Source of the DNA: an uncultured Flavobacteriales bacterium
Lineage (GTDB): Bacteria; Bacteroidota; Bacteroidia; Flavobacteriales_D; Sanyastnellaceae
Length of the DNA: 41,198 nucleotides
Assembly (NCBI GenBank): GCA_943787435.1
Contig: CALSMK010000032.1
Location: forward strand, 1 to 41,198
Direction: 5' to 3'
Shown here: piece by piece, positions 17,639 through 25,900 of the stretch
Layout of the letters: each line of letters starts with the position of its first letter
Numbering within the stretch: position 1 is the stretch's first letter
Position numbers and translations under genes: made by a program
The notes under the pieces: model-generated
What the model was told of the DNA's origin: nothing
Seen by the model: the letters and a program-made list of their open reading frames with translations, nothing else
The model's database searches: none

Positions 17639-17666
17639 GGCCCGCTGTGAGATGCGGGCCTTTTTT
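17639..17666 (+). terminator. Rho-independent terminator after yqeY
   Basis: GGCCCGC, 8-nt loop, GCGGGCC, followed by six T. The 7-bp GC-rich stem is perfect. It ends the dcw-yqeY transcript and separates it from the marR-yceI unit. Confidence 0.88.
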
Positions 17667-17684
17667 GATTCTTTTGCAATACAG

Positions 17685-17721
17685 TGTACCTACATTTAAT
17701 GTACCTACATACATTTGATGT
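17685..17721. promoter_or_regulatory. repeat/palindrome cluster over the marR promoter (candidate autorepressor operator)
   Basis: TGTACCTACAT occurs twice, at 17685-17695 and 17700-17710. TACATT-T-AATGTA at 17691-17703 is a perfect 6-bp-arm palindrome, and a degenerate second copy (TACATTTGATGTG) begins at 17710. The second copy contains TACATTTG (17710-17717), an exact TAnnTTTG -7 element, so a protein bound here would block the promoter. MarR-family dimers typically bind such palindromes over their own promoter; that this MarR binds it is inferred. Confidence 0.6.
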
Positions 17722-18228
17722 GTGAAACTTGAGGCCCATCTCCACCAAGACCGCTTTCAGTCCGAATACAATCGGTTGCACTTCCACATTCTGGTGGTTG
17801 CTCGTCAACTCGAACTCGTGGGAAGAAGGGTGCTCAAGCACCACGGGATTTCCCCAGCGCAATACAACGTACTCAGGATCCTCAGGGGCCAGAAAGGCCA
17901 ACCCCTTGCTGTCCAGTCCTTGGCTGAACGCATGATTGATCCTTCCAGCAATGCATCACGAATCATAGACAAGCTGGAACAAAAGGGCTGGGCCAAACGT
18001 TCCATCAGTCGGCATGACCGCAGAAAGTCTGACGTTCTCATCCTGCCTGCAGGGCTCCAATTGCTCTCAGGTCTCGATGAGCCCATGTCCTCCATGTTTG
18101 GCCGGTGCATGTCCGAATTGGATTCGGATGTGGCTCTGGACATGAACAACCAACTCGCCTTGGTGCTCAATGCCACGGACGAACTCTTACAAGAACAAAA
18201 CATAAACCACCAAAACAAACCCACATGA
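17722..18228 (+). CDS. MarR family transcriptional regulator
   Basis: A 168-aa winged-helix regulator. Seen: helix-rich N-terminus, ISPAQYNVLRILRGQKGQPL, the recognition-helix region SLAERMIDPSSNASRIIDKL and the wing KGWAKRSISRHDRRKSDVLI, all in the MarR pattern (D-x-R-x4 wing). It starts at GTG 17722, since the nearby ATG at 17719 is out of frame. With the -7 element at 17710-17717 the mRNA would be nearly leaderless. It overlaps the yceI gene by ATGA, so the two form an operon. The ligand is unknown; it probably represses its own operon through the palindromes upstream. Confidence 0.93.
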   Translation: MKLEAHLHQDRFQSEYNRLHFHILVVARQLELVGRRVLKHHGISPAQYNVLRILRGQKGQPLAVQSLAERMIDPSSNASRIIDKLEQKGWAKRSISRHDRRKSDVLILPAGLQLLSGLDEPMSSMFGRCMSELDSDVALDMNNQLALVLNATDELLQEQNINHQNKPT

Positions 18229-18839
18229 AGATGATCCTTCTCTCTGGAGCCCTGCTCCTCGCCCCTCTCTTTTCCTTCGCTGGAGGACACGACGCAGAAC
18301 CTACACGTTACCCCGTAGACGCCAACGCCAGCTCAGTGACATGGGAGGGCAAAAATGTCACCCGCTCACACAACGGAGACATCCAAATCAACAACGGCAT
18401 GCTGACGGTTGAAAATGGCCTCATCAGCGCTGCAACCGTCATCATTGATATGTCCAGCATCAACACTTTGGACCTCGAAGGCGGGAGCAAAAAAAGCTTG
18501 GATGGCCACCTGAAAAGCGACGATTTCTTTGGTGTCGACCAATTTCCCACCGCTCAATTTGAACTCACACAATTGAACCCCATTCGCGGGGGAGAGAATG
18601 AAGCCAATTTCATCGCCAAGGGAAAAATCACGATCAAAGGCAGGTCTGAAGATGTCTCTTTTCCTGTCATCGTCAACATGGGTGCCGAAGGCGCAAGCCT
18701 CAGCGGTACCATGACTTTGGACCGCTCTAAATTCGACGTTCAGTTCCGCAGCAAATCTTTCTTTGATGCCAATGCATTGGGGGACAAACTCATCTATGAC
18801 GAGTTCACCATTGGCTTTGAACTTGTGGCCGGCAAGTGA
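18225..18839 (+). CDS. YceI family protein, secreted lipid-binding
   Basis: A 204-aa YceI-family lipocalin-like protein, expected to bind an isoprenoid or amphiphile in the periplasm. Seen: signal peptide MKMILLSGALLLAPLFSFAGG with likely cleavage near residue 20, then the YceI pattern: YPVDANASSVTWEGKNV, GMLTVENGLISAATVIIDM, SLDGHLKSDDFFGVDQFPTA and the C-terminal RSKFDVQFRSKSFFD with IYDEFTIGFELVA. The ATGA overlap with marR fixes the start at 18225. MarR-YceI pairing recurs in Bacteroidota; the physiological role is not known. Confidence 0.94.
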   Translation: MKMILLSGALLLAPLFSFAGGHDAEPTRYPVDANASSVTWEGKNVTRSHNGDIQINNGMLTVENGLISAATVIIDMSSINTLDLEGGSKKSLDGHLKSDDFFGVDQFPTAQFELTQLNPIRGGENEANFIAKGKITIKGRSEDVSFPVIVNMGAEGASLSGTMTLDRSKFDVQFRSKSFFDANALGDKLIYDEFTIGFELVAGK

Positions 18840-18855
18840 TTCAAGGCACCATTAC

Positions 18856-18894
18856 AAAAAGCCTCTGTTGCCGTGTGCAGCGGGGGCTTTTTTT
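18856..18894. terminator. bidirectional Rho-independent terminator between convergent operons
   Basis: A 16-bp stem including G-T wobbles, a 5-nt CGTGT loop, five A on the left and seven T on the right. It lies between the yceI stop (18839, plus strand) and the end of the minus-strand gene at 18910, so it can terminate both convergent transcripts. Confidence 0.85.
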
Positions 18895-18909
18895 ATGCTC
18901 CTGTGCGCA

Positions 18910-19674
18910 TCAATGCAAAATCAAACGCACATCGAGGCCCCACCAACTGCCATCCAATACGCGTTGGATTTGTCGCAAATCAGAATCGCCTTGGCCCACA
19001 TTCCATCTGGCAACCAAATCGCCTTGGATCAATGGCTGAATCAAAGGCCGAAGCACACCTCCTATGTGCAAGTCTGCATCCTCTCCTTCCTTGACGATGC
19101 CCAATTCCAACGCCATACCCAAGCGGTTCCAACCGTAGCGCAACGAAGAGTGCTCCAAGACCAGAACATTCCCATCAGAATCCACATTGGTCGAGGAGAA
19201 CGCATTGGTCGGCAACACCTCCAAAACCAACCCTCCACCGGCACCCAAACGCCAACCTGGAGTCAATGTCACCTCAGTCCGGTACAACAGGGGGAAAGAA
19301 TAAGAAGCCAAGATCCACTCCATCTGTCCCACAGCTTCAGGAGATGATGACAATTCAGGCATCCAATCGCATTCCAAATTCCAAATTCTTCGGGTTTGCT
19401 CCAGTCCAAATGCCAACTGGCCGAATTCACCCAACCTTCTGCGAATGGACACACCATAACTGCGGGTCCCGCTGAGGCCCCACCGCGCAAACAACGGGCC
19501 CTCCGAAGCCAACATGGCCTGGCCATTCCATCCCGTGCCCTCTCCTATATCAGGTCGACCAATCGACAAGGAAGTCAACAGCCGCGCATCCAGTGTCCAA
19601 TCAGGTGAGCCTTGAGACAGGCCCTGAACCCATGGCACCAAACACAACCACCCAATGATGATGAGCCTCTTCAT
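18910..19674 (-). CDS. exported hypothetical protein, possible outer-membrane beta-barrel
   Basis: A 254-aa protein of unknown function. Seen: a signal peptide (MKRLIIIGWLCLVPWVQGLSQG, cleavage near residue 22-24), then a body rich in alternating hydrophobic residues, Gly and aromatics, with stretches such as GLGAGGGLVLEV-like (RLGAGGGLVLEVLP) and SLRYGWNRLGMALELGI that suggest membrane-spanning beta strands; it ends in DVRLILH. Not matched to a named family. The start is set at ATG 19674 by the ATGA overlap with the preceding 57-aa gene; the ATG at 19686 is an in-frame alternative. It is the last gene of the SDR-headed operon. Confidence 0.75.
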   Translation of the reverse strand: MKRLIIIGWLCLVPWVQGLSQGSPDWTLDARLLTSLSIGRPDIGEGTGWNGQAMLASEGPLFARWGLSGTRSYGVSIRRRLGEFGQLAFGLEQTRRIWNLECDWMPELSSSPEAVGQMEWILASYSFPLLYRTEVTLTPGWRLGAGGGLVLEVLPTNAFSSTNVDSDGNVLVLEHSSLRYGWNRLGMALELGIVKEGEDADLHIGGVLRPLIQPLIQGDLVARWNVGQGDSDLRQIQRVLDGSWWGLDVRLILH

Positions 19675-19844
19675 GATTTCATCCATCCAACCCAGGCCAC
19701 CAAAATGACAAGCCCTGTGATGATGAGCATTCCCCAGCGCAACAGCGCATTGGGAATGAAGGGGGACCGCATTTTCCCGTACACCAAATGATTGACCTTC
19801 AAAGCCTGCTTAAACGCGGAACGATGAACCCCAAATAAGATCAC
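19671..19844 (-). CDS. small membrane protein, 57 aa, hypothetical
   Basis: A very short gene. It begins at GTG 19844, overlapping the previous stop as GTGA, and ends TGA inside the next gene's start (ATGA at 19674). These tight couplings at both ends are the main evidence that it is translated. The N-terminal half is basic (HRSAFKQALKVNHLVYGKMR); the C-terminal half is one clear membrane span (WGMLIITGLVILVAWVGW). No family recognised. It probably sits in the inner membrane with the basic end inside. An ATG at codon 24 is a less likely start. Confidence 0.6.
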   Translation of the reverse strand: MILFGVHRSAFKQALKVNHLVYGKMRSPFIPNALLRWGMLIITGLVILVAWVGWMKS

Positions 19845-19996
19845 TTTGAGGTCTTGCTCTCTCTCTCGCCCTTCTCTGACTCAATCCCTTCCGCCTTCAA
19901 GCCAGCTTCAAATTCCGCCGCCATATCGAAGTCTCGAAATTCAAAAACATGATAGCGATTGTCCGCTGGGTGGGTGTACCAATTGGTCCAACGCAT
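19841..19996 (-). CDS. small soluble protein, 51 aa, hypothetical
   Basis: A short gene starting at ATG 19996, one base after the corrected nitroreductase stop (TGA at 20000-19998), and overlapping the next gene by GTGA. Seen: MRWTNWYTHPADNRYHVFEF and then an acidic/basic helix-like segment (DFDMAAEFEAGLKAEGIESE). The order beta-like YHVFEF then amphipathic helix resembles half of a small alpha/beta fold (a DUF-type single-domain protein), but I cannot name a family. In the raw sequence it is fused in frame to the frameshifted nitroreductase, which is an artefact of that frameshift. Confidence 0.6.
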   Translation of the reverse strand: MRWTNWYTHPADNRYHVFEFRDFDMAAEFEAGLKAEGIESEKGERESKTSK

Positions 19997-19997
19997 C

Positions 19998-20587
19998 TCA
20001 ATCGGTGTTCCAATTCGTGACATATTCCAAGGGCTTCCGATGGCCCTTGGCCGGCCATTCTCCTTCGGGATAGCCCAAATAAAACAGGCCCATGCCTTGG
20101 ACACCCTCTGGGTGGCCCAATGCGGCGATGGCCTGCGGATGAGACAAAAACCCTGGCGTGGACCAATAGCCACCAATGCCATGCGCCGTACACATGAGGT
20201 GCATGTTTTGGACGCCAGCCGCCAAGGCTGCTTGATCTTCCCACAAGGGAAACCTGCCGTCGGGGGGTCATGTGCCAAACCCAATGCGACAATGGCATTG
20301 CAACGTTCACCGCGCGCCTTGATTTTTTCGGCCTTGCTCGCCATCGCTTTGTCACCAGCATTTAAGCGATAAGCCTCCGACAAAGCGCCCATCAACCGGG
20401 TGGCGGATGCGTCCATAAACACCTGGAACCTCCAAGGTTGCGTCAATCCATGATTGGGAGCCCAAGTGGCATGCAAAAGCACCTGCTCCACAATTTCTCG
20501 GTGCACTTTCCGCCCGGAAAATCGTTCAGGAGAAATGCTCCTTCTGTCCAGAATCAAGGCACTCGTATCGCTAATGCTGTGTCTCAT
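19998..20587 (-). CDS. nitroreductase family protein (one-base frameshift near 20262)
   Basis: A small FMN-dependent nitroreductase of the YdjA/putative NAD(P)H type, 196 aa once corrected. Seen in the first frame: ILDRRSISPERF and HATWAPNHGLTQPWRFQVF, the family FMN-binding start. In the second frame: LMCTAHGIGGYWSTPGFLSH and GLFYLGYPEG, the usual C-terminal half. The frames join if the C run (six on the minus strand; 20261-20266 on the plus strand) is lengthened by one. The corrected length then places the stop one base before the next gene. It overlaps the peptidase gene by ATGA. The raw reading frame instead runs on to 19841 with no nitroreductase C-terminus. Confidence 0.85.
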
Positions 20588-22047
20588 CGGTCTTCTCCGT
20601 CCAAGTTGTCATGGTCCAACTGATCCAGCAAATACACCATGGACGTCAATGCTGCAGCCCCCAACTTCAGCTCGCGAGGGTGTACGTTTTCGTAAACATC
20701 CCGGTTGCTGTGGTGGTAGTCAAAATACCGCTGCGAGTTGGGCCGAAGGCCCACCATCAATGGACGTTTTCCCGCTGGCATTTCCTTTTTGAGGGGACCA
20801 ATGTCCACCCCAGCTCCTCCCCTTCGCAAGTCCCCCACACCATAGTCATCCAATGAAGAACGCCAAGCGCGCACCTGATCAGTGGCATCGTCAGTCGCAT
20901 CGATGGACCAACCCCGAGGCGCATCACCGCCTGCATCACTCTCAAGGGCGGCCACATGCCATTCGCCCTTCTCTCTGGCGCGCTGGGCATAGGTCTTGCC
21001 TCCGTTGTTTCCATTTTCTTCATTGATGAAAAGCACCACACGCAGCGTGTGCCGTGGTTGATAGCCCATCGCAACCAAGGTTCTCATGACCTCGATGCTG
21101 TGAACAATGCCCGCGCCATCATCGTGGGCCCCTTCTCCGATGTCCCAACTGTCAAGGTGACCGCCGACCACGATGTATCGATCGGGAAACTCACTGCCCT
21201 TCCATTCTGCAATCACATTGGCCTGTGCCTTGTCTTCATGCAAAACACATTCAAGCTCCAAGCCAACGCGAACGGCATTTCCCGCTTGCAGCAGTCCAGC
21301 GATTCGACGTGAGTCAACTGTGCTTAACGCCACTGCTGGAACTTGATTCACTTCATCGTCATACCGCATTCCGCCCGTGTGTGGAAACGTATCCAAAGCA
21401 TGGGTCAATGAACGAACCAAAGCCGCACTGCCCCCATGCTCTGCTGCTTTCACTGCACCTTTTGACCTCTGCTCATACGCCCCACCATACGCCCCGCCTG
21501 CATTGATCATTAAGGGATCCATCGCACGGTTGAAAAATGCGATTTTCCCCTCCAACGCGTTTGGCCCCATTTCATCCAAGGGAGCAAACTCTTTGAACAT
21601 CACCACCTCGCCCTCCAAAATGGAGTCGGTGCCTACACTGCCACCCAAAGCAGATACGCGCAAAGTTTCTGGTTCTCCATCATTCACCCTTAGCCAAGCC
21701 CGTTCCACCGAACCTCGCTCCCAGTGGGGAACGATGACCGTTTGCATTCTCACCTCAGGAGAACCTGCGTCGCGCAGCGTTTTGGCTCCCCACAAAATCG
21801 CGTCATCTGCTTCCGGCGAACCACTTAACCGGGCTCCAATGTCCTTGCACAAGACACGCAGGTCTTCATAACACTGTCCCTGTCCCAATATGTGCCCATG
21901 AATGTCAGCCACCATGGCACTGTCCTTCACCGACCACATGCGATGCTCAGCGACAACCTCCTGGGCTTCCACATTCACAAGGTTAATGAGCCCAATGAAT
22001 GCCCCACAACCCGTCCGCAAAACCCACCTTTCCATCTGATTCTTCAT
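20584..22047 (-). CDS. secreted M28 family zinc peptidase with PA-domain-like insert
   Basis: A 487-aa exported aminopeptidase/carboxypeptidase of the M28 family (plasma glutamate carboxypeptidase-like architecture). Seen: signal-like N-terminus (GCGAFIGLINLVNVEAQ), a PA-like region around EGKIAFFNRAMDP, then the zinc-site motifs: GGHLDSWDIGEGAHDDGAG (His and bridging Asp), INEENGNNGG (catalytic Glu pair), ALESDAGG (Asp) and DYHHSNRDVYENVH (His). All ligands are present. The ATGA overlap with the SDR gene fixes ATG 22047; it also overlaps the nitroreductase gene by ATGA. Its role in the operon is unknown, but it acts outside the cytoplasm. Confidence 0.93.
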   Translation of the reverse strand: MKNQMERWVLRTGCGAFIGLINLVNVEAQEVVAEHRMWSVKDSAMVADIHGHILGQGQCYEDLRVLCKDIGARLSGSPEADDAILWGAKTLRDAGSPEVRMQTVIVPHWERGSVERAWLRVNDGEPETLRVSALGGSVGTDSILEGEVVMFKEFAPLDEMGPNALEGKIAFFNRAMDPLMINAGGAYGGAYEQRSKGAVKAAEHGGSAALVRSLTHALDTFPHTGGMRYDDEVNQVPAVALSTVDSRRIAGLLQAGNAVRVGLELECVLHEDKAQANVIAEWKGSEFPDRYIVVGGHLDSWDIGEGAHDDGAGIVHSIEVMRTLVAMGYQPRHTLRVVLFINEENGNNGGKTYAQRAREKGEWHVAALESDAGGDAPRGWSIDATDDATDQVRAWRSSLDDYGVGDLRRGGAGVDIGPLKKEMPAGKRPLMVGLRPNSQRYFDYHHSNRDVYENVHPRELKLGAAALTSMVYLLDQLDHDNLDGEDR

Positions 22048-22826
22048 GACATCCAACTTCCATTGTTTACATCAACTCCTTGACCTGTCATTCCCTTTTG
22101 ACCTGCAGACATGAGCCAAAACACCGCGTCTGCCATGTCTTCCGGCAAACTCATGCGACCTGTTGGCAAGACCGCACATTGCTGTGCATGGCATTCCTCG
22201 TAGGACATGCCTTGGGCATCTGCCATCCGCTGAATGCTGTCTTTCGCCATCGCTGTCTCCACCCAGCCTGGACACAGGGCATTCACCAGTATTCCATCGG
22301 CTCCCCATTCCACAGCCAAGCTTCTCACCAATCCCAAAACGGCCGCCTTTGAGGTCACATAAGCAGATTGCTGAGGCACTCCAAATCTGGCCAAAACACT
22401 CGATGTGGCCACAGCATGGGTGATGTCTTGCCCACTGGCCACCAGATAACGCTTGGCCTCTTGCAAGGTCACATAAACACCGGTCACATTGATCCGCATG
22501 ATGTCCTCCCATCTGTCCATGGACTCATCATGATCATACACATTCGAACCACCAACTCCAGCATTGGCAAACACCGCGACCAATGGAGACCTGGATAGCC
22601 CAGGGTTGCCCAACGCCTTTTGAAGGGATTGTCTCATGGCAAACCGGTCCGTCACATCACACGGCAACACCAAGTGACCTTCCCCCTGAAGAAAAACTTG
22701 AGTTTCTTCAAGGGCTTGTGCCCTTCTTCCCATCAGCAACACAGTATATCCTTCCACCGCGAAACGAATCGCTGTTGCACGCCCGATCCCCGACCCTGCG
22801 CCTGTGACCAATATCGATTTACCCAT
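22044..22826 (-). CDS. SDR family NAD(P)-dependent oxidoreductase
   Basis: A 260-aa classical short-chain dehydrogenase/reductase. Seen: cofactor motif TGAGSGIG at residues 8-15, NAG (FANAGVGG), catalytic Ser in SSVLARFG and YVTSK (Tyr and Lys of YxxxK), followed by the PGWVETAMA region. Substrate unknown. The frame extends to 22844, but ATG 22826 (MGKSILVTG) fits the family. A CATCTTCG element, a possible weak -7 box, lies 5 bases upstream and a terminator hairpin immediately before it, so the transcript would be almost leaderless. It is the first gene of a six-gene minus-strand operon with four-base overlaps. Confidence 0.93.
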   Translation of the reverse strand: MGKSILVTGAGSGIGRATAIRFAVEGYTVLLMGRRAQALEETQVFLQGEGHLVLPCDVTDRFAMRQSLQKALGNPGLSRSPLVAVFANAGVGGSNVYDHDESMDRWEDIMRINVTGVYVTLQEAKRYLVASGQDITHAVATSSVLARFGVPQQSAYVTSKAAVLGLVRSLAVEWGADGILVNALCPGWVETAMAKDSIQRMADAQGMSYEECHAQQCAVLPTGRMSLPEDMADAVFWLMSAGQKGMTGQGVDVNNGSWMS

Positions 22827-22855
22827 GTTGCGAAGATGGCACATACAGAAAAGAG

Positions 22856-22881
22856 AAAGGCCCGACTTGCGTCGGGCCTTT
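22856..22881 (-). terminator. Rho-independent terminator after the first giant gene
   Basis: AAAGGCCCGAC, loop TTGC, GTCGGGCCTTT: a perfect 11-bp stem. Read on the minus strand it is followed by a T-rich tract (TTTCTCTTTTC). It lies about 37 bases past the stop of the giant gene at 22918 and just before the SDR gene. Confidence 0.88.
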
Positions 22882-22917
22882 CCAATCTTTTTAGAACGTG
22901 AGTTCTATCTGAGAAGA

Positions 22918-25900
22918 TTACTCTTCACACTCCGTACCGAAGGCACCGAGGAAGATCAACAAGTCAGATGTGGTGGTCTGTCCGTCGTCGTTCAAGTCCG
23001 TAGGACAAGGGTTGGCGATATCGAACATACATGAACCATCGTCGTTTGTCGCTCCCTCATCGTAGTTCGAAGCATCCGCGTAGGTACATCCCATCACGTA
23101 GTTTGCGAAGTCACAGAGGTCGTTGTTCACGACGTCAACACTGTCTGGATCCACATAGTTTGGAGCAAATGGCAAGCCACATCCTTCCGTACAAGCAGAA
23201 CCGAGACCCACTTGGTAGGTACCAGGACCTCCACTTGTGTTGTTGAATGCATCACCAGTGATGCTCCAAGAAACCTCACCTGGGAATGATCCGTCAGTCA
23301 CGATCAAAGTGTAGCAACCTGCTTCAGGTGCACAAACCGCATCCGTATCGAAATCACCGTTGTTCTCCGAAGACAGCAAGTCTCCAGAAGCGACCAAGTC
23401 ACCAGCTGCATTGTAGAAGCTGTAAGTGGCACCGTTCCATCCGTCGCCGAAGCTGTCGAACATGTTGAATTCGATGAATGCACCGAAGCAGCATGAACCG
23501 TCATCCACAGAAGCGAATGGGTTGTAGTTCACAGCATCGCTGTTGGTGCAACCCAAGCAACCGTAGTCACAGAGTGTGTTGTCAGCGAAATCAACTGGTC
23601 CATCGTAGTTACATGCCGTAGAGTCAGCACAACCCGTTGAAGGAGCTGGAGCACATGTAATCGCCATAGAGATGAAGTAAGGCGAACCGCTCACGCAGCT
23701 CACAGAGCCATCAGAAACGAAGGACACCGTCACTGAATCTGTACCAATCACGAGGCCATCATCGGCGTCAACATCACTGTTGTAGAGGTTGGCACCAGTG
23801 GCAGCATCGTCAATAACGAACTCATCCCAACCTTGCTCGATGGCCGTTCCAGCCAAGTCGATCACGATGGTTCCACCGTTGGGGTTCACCAACGTGAAGT
23901 CCCATGTCTCGTTGCTGTCATAGCAGTACTCCCAAGTCTCAGTATCACAATCCAAGCAGCTTGTGAAGTCACATGGGTCATTCACATCGTCCACGTTAGC
24001 AAGCTCGTTGTAGTTGCAAGCCTGAGCATCCTGACAACCGTAAACCACTTCTTCACAAGTGATGCTGAGGTCGAATGGTCCACCCAGTGAACCAGAACCG
24101 GCAGACACCAAGATGGCGTAGTTGTTCGCGTTTCCATCAGAGATGAACTGGAAGGTCTCACCTTCGTCGCAAGCCTCGTTGCTGATGAGGGTGTTGTCAC
24201 CTTCATTCCAGCACAGCAAGCTGGAGCAAGTACCCGTTCCACCGAAGATGGAGAAGGACTGCTCAATCGTAGCACCAGCTGGCAAGTTGAATGGACTGGC
24301 ATCCAAAGTCACTGTCGTGCTCTCTGAAGCTCCGAATTCTCCACCGGTAGCCAATTCTCCGTCAGGACCAGACAAGGTGTAGGATCCGTTTCCATAAGTG
24401 CAGCACATGCCGTCACCGAATGAGTCAAGCATTGTGAAGGTGTAAGTGCCTGGAGGCACACAAGTGCTGAGTGAGTTTGGACCAAAGTCAATGCCACCTG
24501 CCCAAACAATTTCATTTGCAGCGTTGGTCAGCTGATAGCTGTTCTCACCTGGGTAGTTGTCAGAGTTGATCTGAAGGTCCAAGCATACTGTTGGGTCGGT
24601 TGAGCAACCACCGCTGCACAAATCAGATGTGCTGCCGTCTGTGGAAATCACATTGGCTGTGATGCCATCCAACTCAGAGCCTTCGTTGGTGAAGTAAACG
24701 GTGTAATCTCCACCGTCCAAACCGTAGTAGTAATCATTGAATACCGTTGGGAACAATTCACCAGCTGGGATGCTCACCACTGTGTCTCCGTTGTATACAA
24801 TCACAGCACTGATGTTCTGGTAGTTGTCAACGTTCAAGCTGTTCACCTCAAGGGTGGCATCTGGAGCGTCCACTTCTTGGAACACCTCAAACTCAGTGTT
24901 CACTGTTGAACCACATGTGCTGATGGTCACCAATTGCTCGGTAGCCGCATTGTCGAAGGTGTACCAAACACCTGCACCACTGCCGCCACAAGCGTTGTCA
25001 CCACCCACAGATGTTGCTCCACCTGTGTTGCCCATCGCAGTCTCACCACAAGCAATCGCGACTGCATTGCTGCAGCTGTCGTTGGGCTGAACCACACCGA
25101 TATAGAGGCAACCAGAGTTGACGGTAGCATCCTCGTTGTAGTTAGAAGCCGTTGCATCTGTACATCCTTGAACTTCAGCTGCAACACTGATGCTGTAAGT
25201 ACCGCAATCCTCTGTTTGGGTGGTCCAAATGAACACGTAGTAGTTCAGGTCATCAGCAGGCTGAGACACTGAAGCCACAACTGGACCTTCGTCTTCGGTC
25301 GAGAACCATTGGTTCATCTCCTCTTGGACAGCACCAGCAACAACACCTGAAGAAAGGTCATTCAAATCTGTGCAGTCCTCTCCGCTGTATACAGCGTAAC
25401 CAACAGCACCGTCACCAGTGGCATCGATTGTCAAGTTGTAGAGGTTGTAAGCTGAATCAACCTCCAACTGGTACCAAACACCATATGCCGTAGCAAATGT
25501 GCTCAAGCCACCCATACCGAAGTCCTCATCAGGACCACTGCAGCAGAGGCTTCCGTCATAGTTACCTCCATCAACCAATGGCAAAGTCACGTCACAAAGG
25601 TTGTCGTTGATTGGGAAGCCAGCTGGGCAAGATGCACAAGTGGCCTCGATGACGATGCCCGTTTGTGTCGTCGTGCTGCTGTATGTACCCACACGCACCA
25701 AGTAGTTGTTTCCTTGCTCAGCGTTGATGCTCACAATCGAGTTGAACGTACCTGTTGTACCAAATCCACAACCTGCGACACCTGAGTCATCGTTGGTCGC
25801 AATGGCCGTGAGTGATCCGTCTGTGTTCACAGCGAAAACAATCACATCTGTATCGGTCACACCATTGTCTGCATCTGCAGACGCGCATGTGCTGAAGGTC

